From NCBI GenBank assembly GCA_003232015.1, contig QIKU01000254.1:1-21196 (forward strand): 21,196 nucleotides of DNA. Reading direction: 5' to 3'. Numbering within the stretch: the first letter of the stretch is position 1; each line of letters opens with the position of its first letter. The notes below the pieces were generated by a model that worked only from the letters and a program-made list of their open reading frames with translations, searched no databases and had not been told where the DNA came from. The stretch comes from Gammaproteobacteria bacterium (GTDB lineage Bacteria > Pseudomonadota > Gammaproteobacteria > UBA6429). Below, piece by piece: positions 1-7,379 of the stretch. A program made the position numbers and the translations under genes.

Positions 1-1
1 C

Positions 2-610
2 GCGCCTGATTTATACAATTTAAAAGATTTAAGAGAGCGTATTATTAAACGCCAGGTGTTAACCACCGTTGAAGTCCTGATTGGCCCAGTACGCGCAAAA
101 AAGCATACCCATTTACTAACCGGTTACGTACATAAGGCCTACCCACCTGTTTATGCTGAGCTCGCTCGCTTTGTCGGCTTTGACTCCGGCATGATTGTAC
201 GTGGCGTTGAAGGCGGTGTAATACCATCTCTTCAGCAATCGCATAAGGTCTTTGGTTACACCGATAATGGCGAAGAAAGCCCGCAAACGTTCGACCCGAC
301 CAGTATCGGAATTGAACAAAATACACGTGCAGTTCCCATTCCAGAGTCAATACCTGAGGGGAAAGATGATAAATGCAAAGAATTTGATGTGGATGCTGCA
401 GCTGCAGCAACAGCAGAAGCAGGCGTTGCCGCACTGCAAGGAAAAAAAGGCGCTTCCTATGACAGTCTGGTATACTCCTGCGCCATTGTTTTAGCTCATA
501 CCAGTAAAACCAAAACTGGTGGAGCCGAAACCTTATCTGCCTCGGCAGATAAGGTACGAAAAATCTTGGATTCGGGTGAAGCCTATACACGCTTCGCTGG
601 AATCAAGTAA
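2..610 (+). CDS. TrpD2/YbiB-like glycosyltransferase family 3 protein, 5'-truncated by the window edge
   Basis: The frame is open from base 2, so this is the C-terminal ~203 residues of a longer protein; the GTG at 56 is internal, not a start. The family (anthranilate phosphoribosyltransferase fold, TrpD2/YbiB type, normally about 320-345 aa) is recognised from the GPVRAKKHTHLLTGYVHKAY stretch and the following RGVEGGVIPSL motif, typical of this subgroup rather than of true TrpD. Known members bind nucleic acid or a phosphoribosyl donor, and their reaction is poorly defined. The C-terminus carries an Ala-rich helix (around bases 390-430) and ends FAGIK. No trp genes are visible next to it, which argues against a tryptophan role here. 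The next gene begins 51 bp downstream on the same strand and may be co-transcribed. The family call is fairly firm; the substrate is unknown. Confidence 0.75.
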   Translation, partial: APDLYNLKDLRERIIKRQVLTTVEVLIGPVRAKKHTHLLTGYVHKAYPPVYAELARFVGFDSGMIVRGVEGGVIPSLQQSHKVFGYTDNGEESPQTFDPTSIGIEQNTRAVPIPESIPEGKDDKCKEFDVDAAAAATAEAGVAALQGKKGASYDSLVYSCAIVLAHTSKTKTGGAETLSASADKVRKILDSGEAYTRFAGIK

Positions 611-661
611 GACTATAGTTTAACTTTTTTTGATAATCAGCTGATTTAACAGGAGAAATTC

Positions 662-856
662 ATGAATCAAGAGTATTATGATGCCGTTACTAAAATGGAA
701 GAAATGGGCGTAAACCCAGAATATGTTCAAGGATGGCAAGGTGGATATCTATTAAACCCGGAACGCGAAGAGCAACGTGTCAACGAAGCTTATAGCGCGG
801 GCTATGAAGATGGTAAAGCAAAAACCCAGGATAACTTTGGTAACTGGACTAAATAA
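662..856 (+). CDS. Small acidic protein, 64 aa, unknown function
   Basis: A short but convincing gene: an AGGAGA ribosome-binding site sits 7 bases before the ATG, and a strong terminator follows about 120 bp after the stop. The protein is acidic and aromatic-rich, with no membrane segment or signal peptide. Visible blocks are an N-terminal helix (EYYDAVTKMEEMGV), a central GWQGGYLLNPEREEQR and a C-terminal AYSAGYEDGKAK. The last is loosely like the repeated AYxxGYxxG pattern of ribosome modulation factor, but that is too short to claim. It follows the glycosyltransferase-like gene on the same strand and probably ends that transcript. I do not recognise a named family. Confidence 0.7.
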   Translation: MNQEYYDAVTKMEEMGVNPEYVQGWQGGYLLNPEREEQRVNEAYSAGYEDGKAKTQDNFGNWTK

Positions 857-878
857 GTTCTTTTTGCTTTAGCATTAT

Positions 879-958
879 GTAGCCTGGATGTAGCACAGCG
901 AAATCCGGGAGCATTAATGCATTAGTTCCCGGATTACATTTCATTTCATCCGGGCTAC
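879..958. repeat. REP-like dispersed palindrome, copy 1
   Basis: An imperfect palindrome that opens GTAGCCTGGATG and closes CATCCGGGCTAC. Internal inverted arms (AATCCGGGA and TCCCGGATT) flank a short AT-rich centre. The same layout, with GTAGCCCGGATG at the start and AATCCGGGAA / TTCCCGGATT inside, occurs at 15183-15261. It lies between the 64-aa gene and the terminator, the usual setting of REP-type elements. Confidence 0.75.
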
Positions 959-974
959 TCACTTTAGCATTAAT

Positions 975-1012
975 AAAAAAGGCAGATAGAGGGTCCTCTA
1001 TCTGCCTTTTTT
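975..1012. terminator. Bidirectional rho-independent terminator
   Basis: A perfect 12-bp stem (GGCAGATAGAGG at 981-992 with CCTCTATCTGCC at 995-1006) is preceded by six A and followed by six T, so it can terminate in both directions. It sits between the plus-strand 64-aa gene and the convergent minus-strand PAS gene. The rest of the gap (1013-1163) shows no gene or clear signal. Confidence 0.9.
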
Positions 1013-1163
1013 AGTGCCAGTTTCCCCTTCTTTTTACTAGCACTTATTTAATACCCGTTTTTTTCCTTTACGGGTACTTATGATGTTGATTGATCTTTTT
1101 CTAGCAAGTTAGAACCACAAGCTCTTGCGAGGTAAAACCACAAATTCATACACAACAAAAGCA

Positions 1164-1640
1164 TCAGTGATCTAACTTTCGAAGTTCTTCCAGTTCCTTG
1201 TTCGCTTGTTCAAGCGCCAGTCGCCCCACCGCGGCATCCGTTACGTCATAAACAATAATACCAATATGGTCGACCGTGCCATCGGCTGAACTTAATGGTA
1301 AAAAGGTAATATTTTGATACATAAAATCGGCCGTGCCGGTAATCGGCCGGTAGTTTTTAAACTTAAACAAATACGGTCGCTGTTCCCATGTGGTAAACGC
1401 ACTGTTGTTCAACTGAAAAACCGAACGCGTTTTATTTCTTAGCCAGCTTTCGGGTAAATCATTAAAACGATCAAATAAATTCGTGCCAATCACATGCTCG
1501 CCACGGATACCACTGTGGTTGGTCATAAAATCATTCCAGACTTTTATCGTGAAGTCTTCATCCAGCACAATTAAACCCACATCAATAGCGCGCAACATGC
1601 CTAGTAAGCGCTGTATATCTTTTACATCAATTTCACTCAT
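1164..1640 (-). CDS. PAS-domain signalling protein, 158 aa
   Basis: A single PAS sensor domain fills about residues 10-135. It begins AIDVGLIVLDEDFTIKVWND, with the typical 'what it was meant for' strand and the NHSGIRGEHVIG loop, and ends in the GIIVYDVTDA beta strand that closes PAS/PAC folds. A short coiled-coil tail (LALEQANKELEELRKL) follows, of the kind that normally leads into an output domain, but the protein stops there. It therefore probably passes its signal by protein contact. The start lies 5 bp after the stop of the REC-CheC gene, so the two form an operon and likely work together. No cofactor ligand can be assigned from sequence alone. Confidence 0.85.
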   Translation of the reverse strand: MSEIDVKDIQRLLGMLRAIDVGLIVLDEDFTIKVWNDFMTNHSGIRGEHVIGTNLFDRFNDLPESWLRNKTRSVFQLNNSAFTTWEQRPYLFKFKNYRPITGTADFMYQNITFLPLSSADGTVDHIGIIVYDVTDAAVGRLALEQANKELEELRKLDH

Positions 1641-1645
1641 GCTAT

Positions 1646-2680
1646 TTATTCCACTAAATAAGAAACAAGTTCATCTAAAGGTTCAATTGAATCTTCGGTA
1701 AACAGTAGGAGCAAATCACAACTGATATTTTTATCTTCAATTTTATAACCCATTTCAATGGTCAATGTTTTTTTCCAGCGGCTCGCATTTTGGCCGAGTA
1801 ATTCATCCACTTTAACATGCCGTCCAATCACCAATGGGTGCCCCTGACTAAAGCTAATGTCGAGTTGTTCAGCAATTCCTTTTAAACAGGCACCAATTAA
1901 AATATTGGCAATATCCATTAACAGCTCCACCTGCACGGCTTCATCAATGTCACCAACATATTTCATTAAATCGGCAATATCTTCAAAGCTGGCCTCGTTA
2001 AAAATAAGCAGAGCTTCACCGGCAATACCGGCGCCAATAAACCCCTGACAAACACCGGAGACCATATCATTGTCATCCACCTGCTGAATGGCCATGCGTA
2101 ATTCAGACACCTCAATCATATTCACCAGTGGAATAGGCATTACAACAAACGAGTCCAAAAGCTTGGCCAGCAAATCCGCCGCACGCCCCATCGCTACATT
2201 GGCAATTTCCTGATAGCCTTCCTGAGTATCAGTTTTAACCGTCTCAGAAGCCAGCGTGGTTAATGCTTTCGTTGACTTAGCCGCAACCACTTTTGCATTA
2301 AGATCAAAAATAGCGTGGCTTCGAAGGACTTCACTCAACTCCTCTTTTTTTATGGGTTTTTTTACAAACACCAGCGCACCCATTTCTGTCACGCGCTCGA
2401 CAGCAAGGGGTTGAATGTCGCCAGACACCACAATAACGATCACCTCAATATCTTGTTTTATAATCGCTTCTAAAGTTTCGTAGCCGTCCATTACCGGCAT
2501 ATTCAAATCTAGAAACATCACTTTGGGTGCATCTTTGAGCAAAACATCAATGGCTTCTTTGCCATCGGCCGCATTTAGAACATCCACATCCCATTCAGGC
2601 GGTAAGGCACGCGTCAGCTGCTTACGCGCAAAGCTGGAGTCATCGGTTATCAGTATTTTAGTCGGCATTGGGGTTGCCAT
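1646..2680 (-). CDS. Response regulator with REC and CheC-type phosphatase domains, 344 aa
   Basis: The N-terminal receiver domain (residues ~7-125) has the acidic pair D13-D14, phosphoacceptor D58 in FLDLNMPVMDG, S86 and K108 in FVKKP. After a linker, residues ~155-330 match the duplicated CheC/CheX/FliY fold. The first phosphatase motif reads E-x3-E-x2-N in the EIANVAMG stretch; the second reads E-x3-D-x2-N in LLMDIANILIGA, with Asp replacing the usual Glu. CheC proteins dephosphorylate CheY-P, so this may be a CheY-P sink regulated by its own receiver. It is co-transcribed with the PAS gene. Start choice is uncertain: the ATG at 2680 has AAGGAA almost touching it, while the ATG at 2668 has the same site rather far away. 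No other chemotaxis gene is in the window. Confidence 0.87.
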   Translation of the reverse strand: MATPMPTKILITDDSSFARKQLTRALPPEWDVDVLNAADGKEAIDVLLKDAPKVMFLDLNMPVMDGYETLEAIIKQDIEVIVIVVSGDIQPLAVERVTEMGALVFVKKPIKKEELSEVLRSHAIFDLNAKVVAAKSTKALTTLASETVKTDTQEGYQEIANVAMGRAADLLAKLLDSFVVMPIPLVNMIEVSELRMAIQQVDDNDMVSGVCQGFIGAGIAGEALLIFNEASFEDIADLMKYVGDIDEAVQVELLMDIANILIGACLKGIAEQLDISFSQGHPLVIGRHVKVDELLGQNASRWKKTLTIEMGYKIEDKNISCDLLLLFTEDSIEPLDELVSYLVE

Positions 2681-2702
2681 TTCCTTATGTTCCAGGTTTT
2701 TG

Positions 2703-2717
2703 TACTTAGACTAAGTA
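2703..2717. promoter_or_regulatory. 15-bp dyad upstream of the REC-CheC gene, possible operator
   Basis: TACTTA-GAC-TAAGTA is a perfect 6-bp inverted repeat with a 3-base spacer, ending 23 bp before the REC-CheC start codon. The position suits a repressor site, but no regulator is indicated. Confidence 0.3.
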
Positions 2718-2819
2718 TCGGCATGCAGGCCATAAATGTTTAGATAAAGTTGCGTATTCCGTAATATTTGCAGTACGTGTTGGCATAATCAGCATCTAAA
2801 TTATTTTAGAGCGATTTTA

Positions 2820-2833
2820 TTGATGTACATCAT
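2820..2833. promoter_or_regulatory. FNR/CRP-family binding site upstream of the radical SAM gene
   Basis: TTGAT-GTAC-ATCAT matches 9 of 10 positions of the FNR consensus TTGAT-N4-ATCAA. A weak -10 (GATAGT, 2854-2859) would put transcription start near 2866, making the box centre close to -40, the classical class II activator position. This suggests induction by an FNR/Dnr-type regulator under low oxygen or nitrogen oxides. Confidence 0.5.
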
Positions 2834-2891
2834 CACCTTGCTTGAATGCCAATGATAGTTTCAGTTCGTTTTGCATAACAAGGAACCTCCG

Positions 2892-4067
2892 ATGCCCTCT
2901 TCCAACACTTATACTTTTAAAAACCTTTTTTTTGAAGCAACCCGGTTATGCAATTATGCCTGTCCCATGTGTATGGCAAGCAGTAACGATGTAAAACTCG
3001 TCAAAAAAAGCCGTAAACAGGAGCTTAGCCTAAAGGAAATCGAGCAACATATTTTCAAAACAGTCAATAAGATCGGGGTTGAAAAAATAACCTGGAGTGG
3101 TGGCGAATTTATACTGCGCAAAGATGCTATCGAACTCGTAAAACTTGCGACAGACTACGGTTACTCCTCGGTTATAACCACCAATGGTTCAAAAATGACG
3201 CGAGAAAAATTGCTGGAACTTAAAGAGGCCAGTAACGGCAGCGTGGTCATTGCGGTGGGCATTAATTCTATCGAGGATGAGAATTCCTGGACCCGTGATA
3301 CCGATTGTGAACAATCGCTTGCCGTATTGGAACTGTGTAACGAACTTGATATCCGACAAAATGTGGTGGTTGCCATCGGCCAGCATAATTTAAAAACCAT
3401 CGAGCACACTTTACAGTGGCTCGATGACCATCATATCCCTTACAACCGCTCCCCCTATACAGCACGAGGTTACGGCCGAGAATACTGGGATGAGCTTAAG
3501 TTCAGTAAAAAAAATATGCAGGACACCATCCACCCTGCCTTGCGTAAACATGCCAACGGTTATATCAGTTACACGCCTTTTTTCCTTTCTCCCGAAGTCC
3601 ATCATGAAGTATCTAGCGGCATCAGCAATGTAACCGTTCCACAAAACCCATCAATAGGTTGCTGGTGCGGCACCTGGCTGGCGGTGAATGCAGAAGGCGA
3701 TGTTTCGCCCTGCGGCATACTGCTGGATGATGTGAACTGCGGCAATGTGCGCGAGAAAACTTTTCAGCAAATCATTGATGACAGCGGAGTATTCCAAAAA
3801 ATTCTCGACAGAACCCATTTAAAGGGAAAATGTGGTCGCTGTCGCTATCAATTTACCTGCGGTGGCTGCCGTGCAATGGCTTTTTATGAAAGTGGCGATA
3901 TTATGGCCGAAGATCCCACCTGTTTTTTTGAACCAATTGATAAAACCACGGTAAGTGAGCATGAACAGCAAACCAATAAAATGTTCAAAAAATTTGTGGC
4001 GATTTCACGTTTTGCCGACAAAATTAACGCAATGAAAGTGGCTGATAAAAAGTCGAAACATCAGTAA
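2892..4067 (+). CDS. Radical SAM/SPASM-domain protein, 391 aa
   Basis: The radical SAM CX3CX2C motif is C20-N-Y-A-C24-P-M-C27, followed by the WSGGEF segment (the GGE motif) and ITTNGS. The C-terminal SPASM region holds auxiliary-cluster cysteines: GCWCGTW and SPCG, then CGRC, TCGGC and a final DPTC. The block CGGCRA...GD...AEDPTC is shared with siroheme-derived heme enzymes such as NirJ and AhbC/AhbD and with several peptide maturases, so either chemistry is possible. The ATG at 2892 is preferred because AAGGA lies about 8 bases upstream; the in-frame TTG at 2871 has no such site. It stands alone on this strand, behind an FNR-like box. No obvious precursor peptide or other heme d1 gene is adjacent, so the substrate is unknown. 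Confidence 0.87.
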   Translation: MPSSNTYTFKNLFFEATRLCNYACPMCMASSNDVKLVKKSRKQELSLKEIEQHIFKTVNKIGVEKITWSGGEFILRKDAIELVKLATDYGYSSVITTNGSKMTREKLLELKEASNGSVVIAVGINSIEDENSWTRDTDCEQSLAVLELCNELDIRQNVVVAIGQHNLKTIEHTLQWLDDHHIPYNRSPYTARGYGREYWDELKFSKKNMQDTIHPALRKHANGYISYTPFFLSPEVHHEVSSGISNVTVPQNPSIGCWCGTWLAVNAEGDVSPCGILLDDVNCGNVREKTFQQIIDDSGVFQKILDRTHLKGKCGRCRYQFTCGGCRAMAFYESGDIMAEDPTCFFEPIDKTTVSEHEQQTNKMFKKFVAISRFADKINAMKVADKKSKHQ

Positions 4068-4127
4068 AGCAGTCAGATAAGTCCCTTAAAAGAAAAAGAT
4101 ATAGCATTAAGTTTAAATCGTAGCCTA

Positions 4128-4141
4128 TTGATATTAATCAA
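4128..4141. promoter_or_regulatory. Perfect FNR-consensus sequence between convergent genes
   Basis: TTGAT-ATTA-ATCAA matches all 10 consensus positions, yet it overlaps the stop codon of the minus-strand 183-aa gene and lies after the stop of the radical SAM gene. No promoter position is evident, so the role is doubtful. Confidence 0.25.
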
Positions 4142-4685
4142 TAATATTCTTCATGATTCGCTTTAAGTGGCGATACATTGCCGGGACTTCAATATCGATC
4201 ATTTGGGATGTTACCCACTTATTATATTTCTCCCCCATAATCCCGGTAATATACTCACCATAGTAACGTTTCATTGCAAAACCCGGACCATTGTCATTAC
4301 TAAAGTCAAACTCGGCATATTCAGCAACACGGCTATTGAGTAAATCAATAAAGTCTTGCTTGTAATTGCCTGTTCCATAGAGCTCATGGTAATTATCCGC
4401 TAAATGTTTGCCACATTTATTGGAGAGTTCACCGATAAAACGCGCCCGCTCATCTTCGTCAAAATATTCTATGGTCATACGGTCAGCAAGATGGATCATA
4501 AAAATTAAATTATCTGCTACTAACTCTAAACGCTGTTTATTACTTTCTGTTTGGTAATCTGCATTTTCGAGGTTTAAAATAGCATCCATCGCTACCTTCC
4601 AAAGGTTATACGCAATTACACCCGCTTCTTCTTCAATAGAATGCGACTTGTCTTGCTTATGCCATTTCATTTTAAGTCTAACCAC
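4134..4685 (-). CDS. Unrecognised helical protein, 183 aa
   Basis: The frame starts at a GTG with GAGG seven bases upstream; the ATG at codon 6 (MKWHKQDKSH) has no good ribosome-binding site, so GTG is preferred. The protein looks soluble and largely alpha-helical, with many charged residues, no signal peptide and no convincing membrane segment. Noticeable stretches are IAYNLWKVAMDAIL near the N-terminus, LADRMTIEYFDEDERARF in the middle and KRYYGEYITGIMG plus VPAMYRHLKRIM towards the end. No catalytic motif stands out. It converges with the radical SAM gene and its start lies about 110 bp from the ATG of the divergent 349-aa gene, so the last two could share a control region. I do not recognise the family. 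Confidence 0.7.
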   Translation of the reverse strand: MVRLKMKWHKQDKSHSIEEEAGVIAYNLWKVAMDAILNLENADYQTESNKQRLELVADNLIFMIHLADRMTIEYFDEDERARFIGELSNKCGKHLADNYHELYGTGNYKQDFIDLLNSRVAEYAEFDFSNDNGPGFAMKRYYGEYITGIMGEKYNKWVTSQMIDIEVPAMYRHLKRIMKNIID

Positions 4686-4798
4686 GTGGATACCTCGATA
4701 ATATATTGCTGTTCTGGTTTTGGTTTAAAACGCATGCTACGCTTAGGGTGTATTTTACTTTGTTATGGCTCCCGTTACCAACCTTGTATGAGGCACTA

Positions 4799-5848
4799 AT
4801 GGACGCGATATGCTCTAAAACATTACATAAGCTGCGTGATATTGTTCAATATAACTGCCATATAGCAGATGCAAATCATGCCGGCAATTACACCCTCTGT
4901 ATTTACCTTCTAAAAATGCGTGAATACTACCGCTGGGAACAACAAATATCCCCCTCAGTAAAACTAGAAATGGACGACGTAGGCCAGTGGTTGCGTGAAC
5001 GTGAAAAATTATGGGATAAAGTTGGATCAAAGTCCTACCAGCCAATCCGTTTTAACAGTCAGGAGTTTGATCCCTTTGATGCAACATTAATTAATGCTGA
5101 ACTCAACAAACAGGGGTTCGTCTACAGTGCAGGCTTAGGCGCTAAATTAACCCCGCATTTCTTTTTAGCCAAACTCGAAGCAAAAGAAACACAAGGTAAT
5201 TACACGATTTATATTTCATCAACCGAATATGCCCGTGACCTCACTTCTCCGCCTGCCATGACCTTAGGCAACAACATTTTTATTCGAAAAGAATCCATCA
5301 AACGAATGATATGGGAACGCTACGACCAGTGGTTATGGAACAAGCCCGACAATGCCATGAAAAAAGCCATTGAATGTTACGACTTTAACCATATTGATAG
5401 CGCGCTTGAAGAAATGACCAATAACGAAATTGAAAATATTATCTTGCATGAAATAGGCGAAATACAGGCCGGGTTGATTTTAGGAGAACAATGGGAACAA
5501 CTGATTTTAAACGTACCCCAAACTCAGGCGGAGATTATGCTAAGAGCCATACGCGATCATTTAGCAGATACCATAACAACCCTGCCCACTTTATTGCACA
5601 ATAACAACAAGGCATCTATTCATTTTTACTTTTCAAACCTGACCCATATGCGCAAACATCTTAACCCAAAATTACTTGCCGCATATAATGAATGGCTATT
5701 ATCAGGTGATTTTAATCCACTGAAAAATCTGGTTATAACATGCCGCAACCACTGGCTGGCACTCACTGAAAAAATCCTGAAAATACACCACAATAATAAA
5801 CAACCACAAAAACAAATAGAAACATTGATTGAAGCCAGCCGTTTGTAA
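4799..5848 (+). CDS. Unrecognised cytoplasmic protein, 349 aa
   Basis: The frame is open from 4706, but the ATG at 4799 (MDAICSKTL) has GAGG five bases upstream, while the first 31 codons read like translated promoter DNA, so the shorter start is chosen. The protein has an N-terminal helical part, a mixed segment around residues 80-170 (YIPIR-like strands; IYISSTEYARDL; NNIFIRKESIKRM) and a helical C-terminal half. An NIILHEIGEIQAG motif near residue 210 looks superficially like a HExxH metalloprotease helix but lacks the second His, so I do not call it a protease. It lies upstream of the 2OG-oxygenase on the same strand with a 36-bp gap, probably in one transcript. The family is not recognised. 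Confidence 0.7.
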   Translation: MDAICSKTLHKLRDIVQYNCHIADANHAGNYTLCIYLLKMREYYRWEQQISPSVKLEMDDVGQWLREREKLWDKVGSKSYQPIRFNSQEFDPFDATLINAELNKQGFVYSAGLGAKLTPHFFLAKLEAKETQGNYTIYISSTEYARDLTSPPAMTLGNNIFIRKESIKRMIWERYDQWLWNKPDNAMKKAIECYDFNHIDSALEEMTNNEIENIILHEIGEIQAGLILGEQWEQLILNVPQTQAEIMLRAIRDHLADTITTLPTLLHNNNKASIHFYFSNLTHMRKHLNPKLLAAYNEWLLSGDFNPLKNLVITCRNHWLALTEKILKIHHNNKQPQKQIETLIEASRL

Positions 5849-5884
5849 GATAATACACTTTTACCATTACAAAGACGTAGCACA

Positions 5885-6487
5885 ATGCCATCACCCCATA
5901 AAAGCAAGCTCACAACCATTAATGAAGTTAAAGAAAATACTTTTATTTTTGAAAAAGAAAATGCCTTAACTGCGCAGCAATGCGAGCATATGATTAAGCA
6001 ATTTGAATCACACGAAGACGAACAATATCTGGGTCGCATAGGTCAACAGGCAACCGAAGACACCAGCATTAAAAAATCAACCGACATGGTTGTAAGCGGT
6101 AAAGAACATTTTAAAGATATCGACGCAGCACTGTTTAATTCAATTAAAACCGCCTTAATCGAATTTAGAGAAGCCTACCCTTATTTTAAAGGCCCATTTA
6201 AAGATATGGGCTATGCCATTCAACGTACTAACCCGGGCGAACATTACCACTGGCATATTGATGGCGGTAGTCATGATTTTAGCCAGCGCCAACTTGTAGC
6301 CGTCTGGTATTTAAACAACGTCGCCAGCCCCGGCGGTGAAACCGAATTTTTATTCCAAAATGTAAAAATAAAACCACAACAAGGAAAACTTATTTTATTT
6401 CCGCCTTTCTGGACACATGAGCATCGCGGTGTAACGTTGGAAAAAGGCGTTAAGTATATAGCCACAACCTGGATTGTTTTTAGATAA
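5885..6487 (+). CDS. 2-oxoglutarate/Fe(II)-dependent oxygenase, prolyl-4-hydroxylase-like, 200 aa
   Basis: The double-stranded beta-helix core is clear. The iron ligands are H124 and D126 in HWHIDGG and a distal His in FPPFWTHEHRG (H178 or, by spacing to the 2OG-binding K190, H180). The strands QLVAVWYLNN, GGETEFLF and GVKYIATTW are typical of P4H-type enzymes of this size. Such enzymes hydroxylate protein or small-molecule substrates with O2 and 2-oxoglutarate; the substrate cannot be read from the sequence. It follows the 349-aa gene by 36 bp and its start has only a weak ribosome-binding site, so it may depend on upstream translation. The next sequence downstream is gene debris. It is one of three unrelated 2OG-Fe(II) enzymes in this window. 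Confidence 0.87.
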   Translation: MPSPHKSKLTTINEVKENTFIFEKENALTAQQCEHMIKQFESHEDEQYLGRIGQQATEDTSIKKSTDMVVSGKEHFKDIDAALFNSIKTALIEFREAYPYFKGPFKDMGYAIQRTNPGEHYHWHIDGGSHDFSQRQLVAVWYLNNVASPGGETEFLFQNVKIKPQQGKLILFPPFWTHEHRGVTLEKGVKYIATTWIVFR

Positions 6488-6572
6488 TGAAAACATCAGG
6501 CAATCAAATATGGATGCAAGCATTTAGCAAAAATACCATCGCCGACCAACCCTCAAATACATCTTTTCAAGA

Positions 6573-6773
6573 TCAAACTACATCCAGTAAAGCTTCTTCT
6601 AATTTATCATATTGAAACTTATAGCCTGAATCCAGCGCTTTTACGGGTAAAATCTTCTTTCCAGCCAATAATAGTTCTTCTCCCATTTGCCCCATTAACA
6701 GTTTGACAATCATCGCAGGCAAGGGGAATAAAGTTGGACGTTTCAATACTTGCCCTAAAGCTGAGGCGATTCC
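6573..6773 (-). pseudogene. C-terminal remnant of a YfcH/TIGR01777-family epimerase
   Basis: Read on the minus strand, 66 codons and a TGA give the tail of a TIGR01777-type SDR epimerase (DUF1731 region). The stretch includes ALGQVLKRPTLFPLPAM, then a KLLMGQMGEELLLAGKKILP block and the closing YKFQYDKLEEAL. Full-length proteins are about 300 aa, so roughly the first 230 residues are gone. Homology ends abruptly near 6773, exactly where the LysR-type homology begins on the opposite strand, which marks a deletion junction. There is no start codon or ribosome-binding site, so this is dead sequence. The bases between it and the oxygenase stop (6488-6572) show nothing. Confidence 0.8.
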
Positions 6774-7346
6774 ACACTATATTAAACAGTACCCCGAGAT
6801 GCAGATATCACTAAAACTTGCGGATCGTTTTGTTGATGTTGTCACAGAAGGTTTTGATCTGGTTATCAGAATTGCCGAGCTTGAAGACACCAGCCTTATC
6901 GCACGCAAAATTGCATCCTGTAAGCGGGTATTTTGCGCTGCCCCCGAATATCTAAACAAAAGGGTACCCCCAGCGTTCCACAGGATCTGGCTAATCACGA
7001 CTGCCTGATTTATTCGAATGAGTTGAAGCCGGATAACTGGGAGCTGCATGGATCGGACGATGCTGAATTCATCAAGGTCAATGGCCCAGTGTGTGCGGAT
7101 AATGGGGATATTCTAAAAGCAGCCGCTGTGTCCGGGGTAGGTATTACATTATTGCCTACATTTATTGTGGGCCCTGATATTTGTACAGGACGATTGCAAC
7201 AGGTACTTCCGGATTATTGTCCCCCTGAAATATCCATTTATGCTATTTTTCCTTCGCGGCGTTATCTGTCAGCAAAAGTAAGAACCTTTGTCGATTTTCT
7301 TTCAGATTATTTTGGTGATAACCCAAGCTGGGATCAGTTTAACTGA
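6772..7346 (+). pseudogene. LysR-family regulator, headless and frameshifted
   Basis: Only the effector-binding domain of a LysR-type regulator remains. The first part reads IPHYIKQYPEMQ...LADRFVDVVTEGFDLVIRI...LIARKIASCKRVFCAAPEYL. The frame then changes (near 6950-6963, in the run AAACAAAAGGG) and continues as KGTPSVPQDLANHDCLIYSNEL, ending with ISIYAIFPSRRYLSAKVRTFVDFL. A single lost base explains the switch. The N-terminal ~110 residues with the winged helix-turn-helix are missing, replaced by the epimerase remnant on the opposite strand. No functional DNA-binding protein can be made. It probably once controlled the porin, amidohydrolase and hydrolase genes to the right. Confidence 0.85.
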
Positions 7347-7379
7347 CTGAATAGATAATGTGAATCCTGTGTCATGTGT

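Noticed and set aside
45..590. Minus-strand 181-aa frame
   Set aside because: It is antisense to the glycosyltransferase-like gene, rich in Arg/His/Leu runs typical of shadow frames.
2871..2891. TTG start of the radical SAM gene
   Set aside because: The ATG at 2892 has AAGGA at proper distance; the TTG has none.
4706..4798. N-terminal extension of the 349-aa protein
   Set aside because: The first 31 codons lack a ribosome-binding site and read as promoter-like DNA, while the ATG at 4799 has GAGG upstream.
5420..5480. Zinc protease motif in the 349-aa protein
   Set aside because: HEIGE lacks the second His of HExxH, and no other protease feature is seen.
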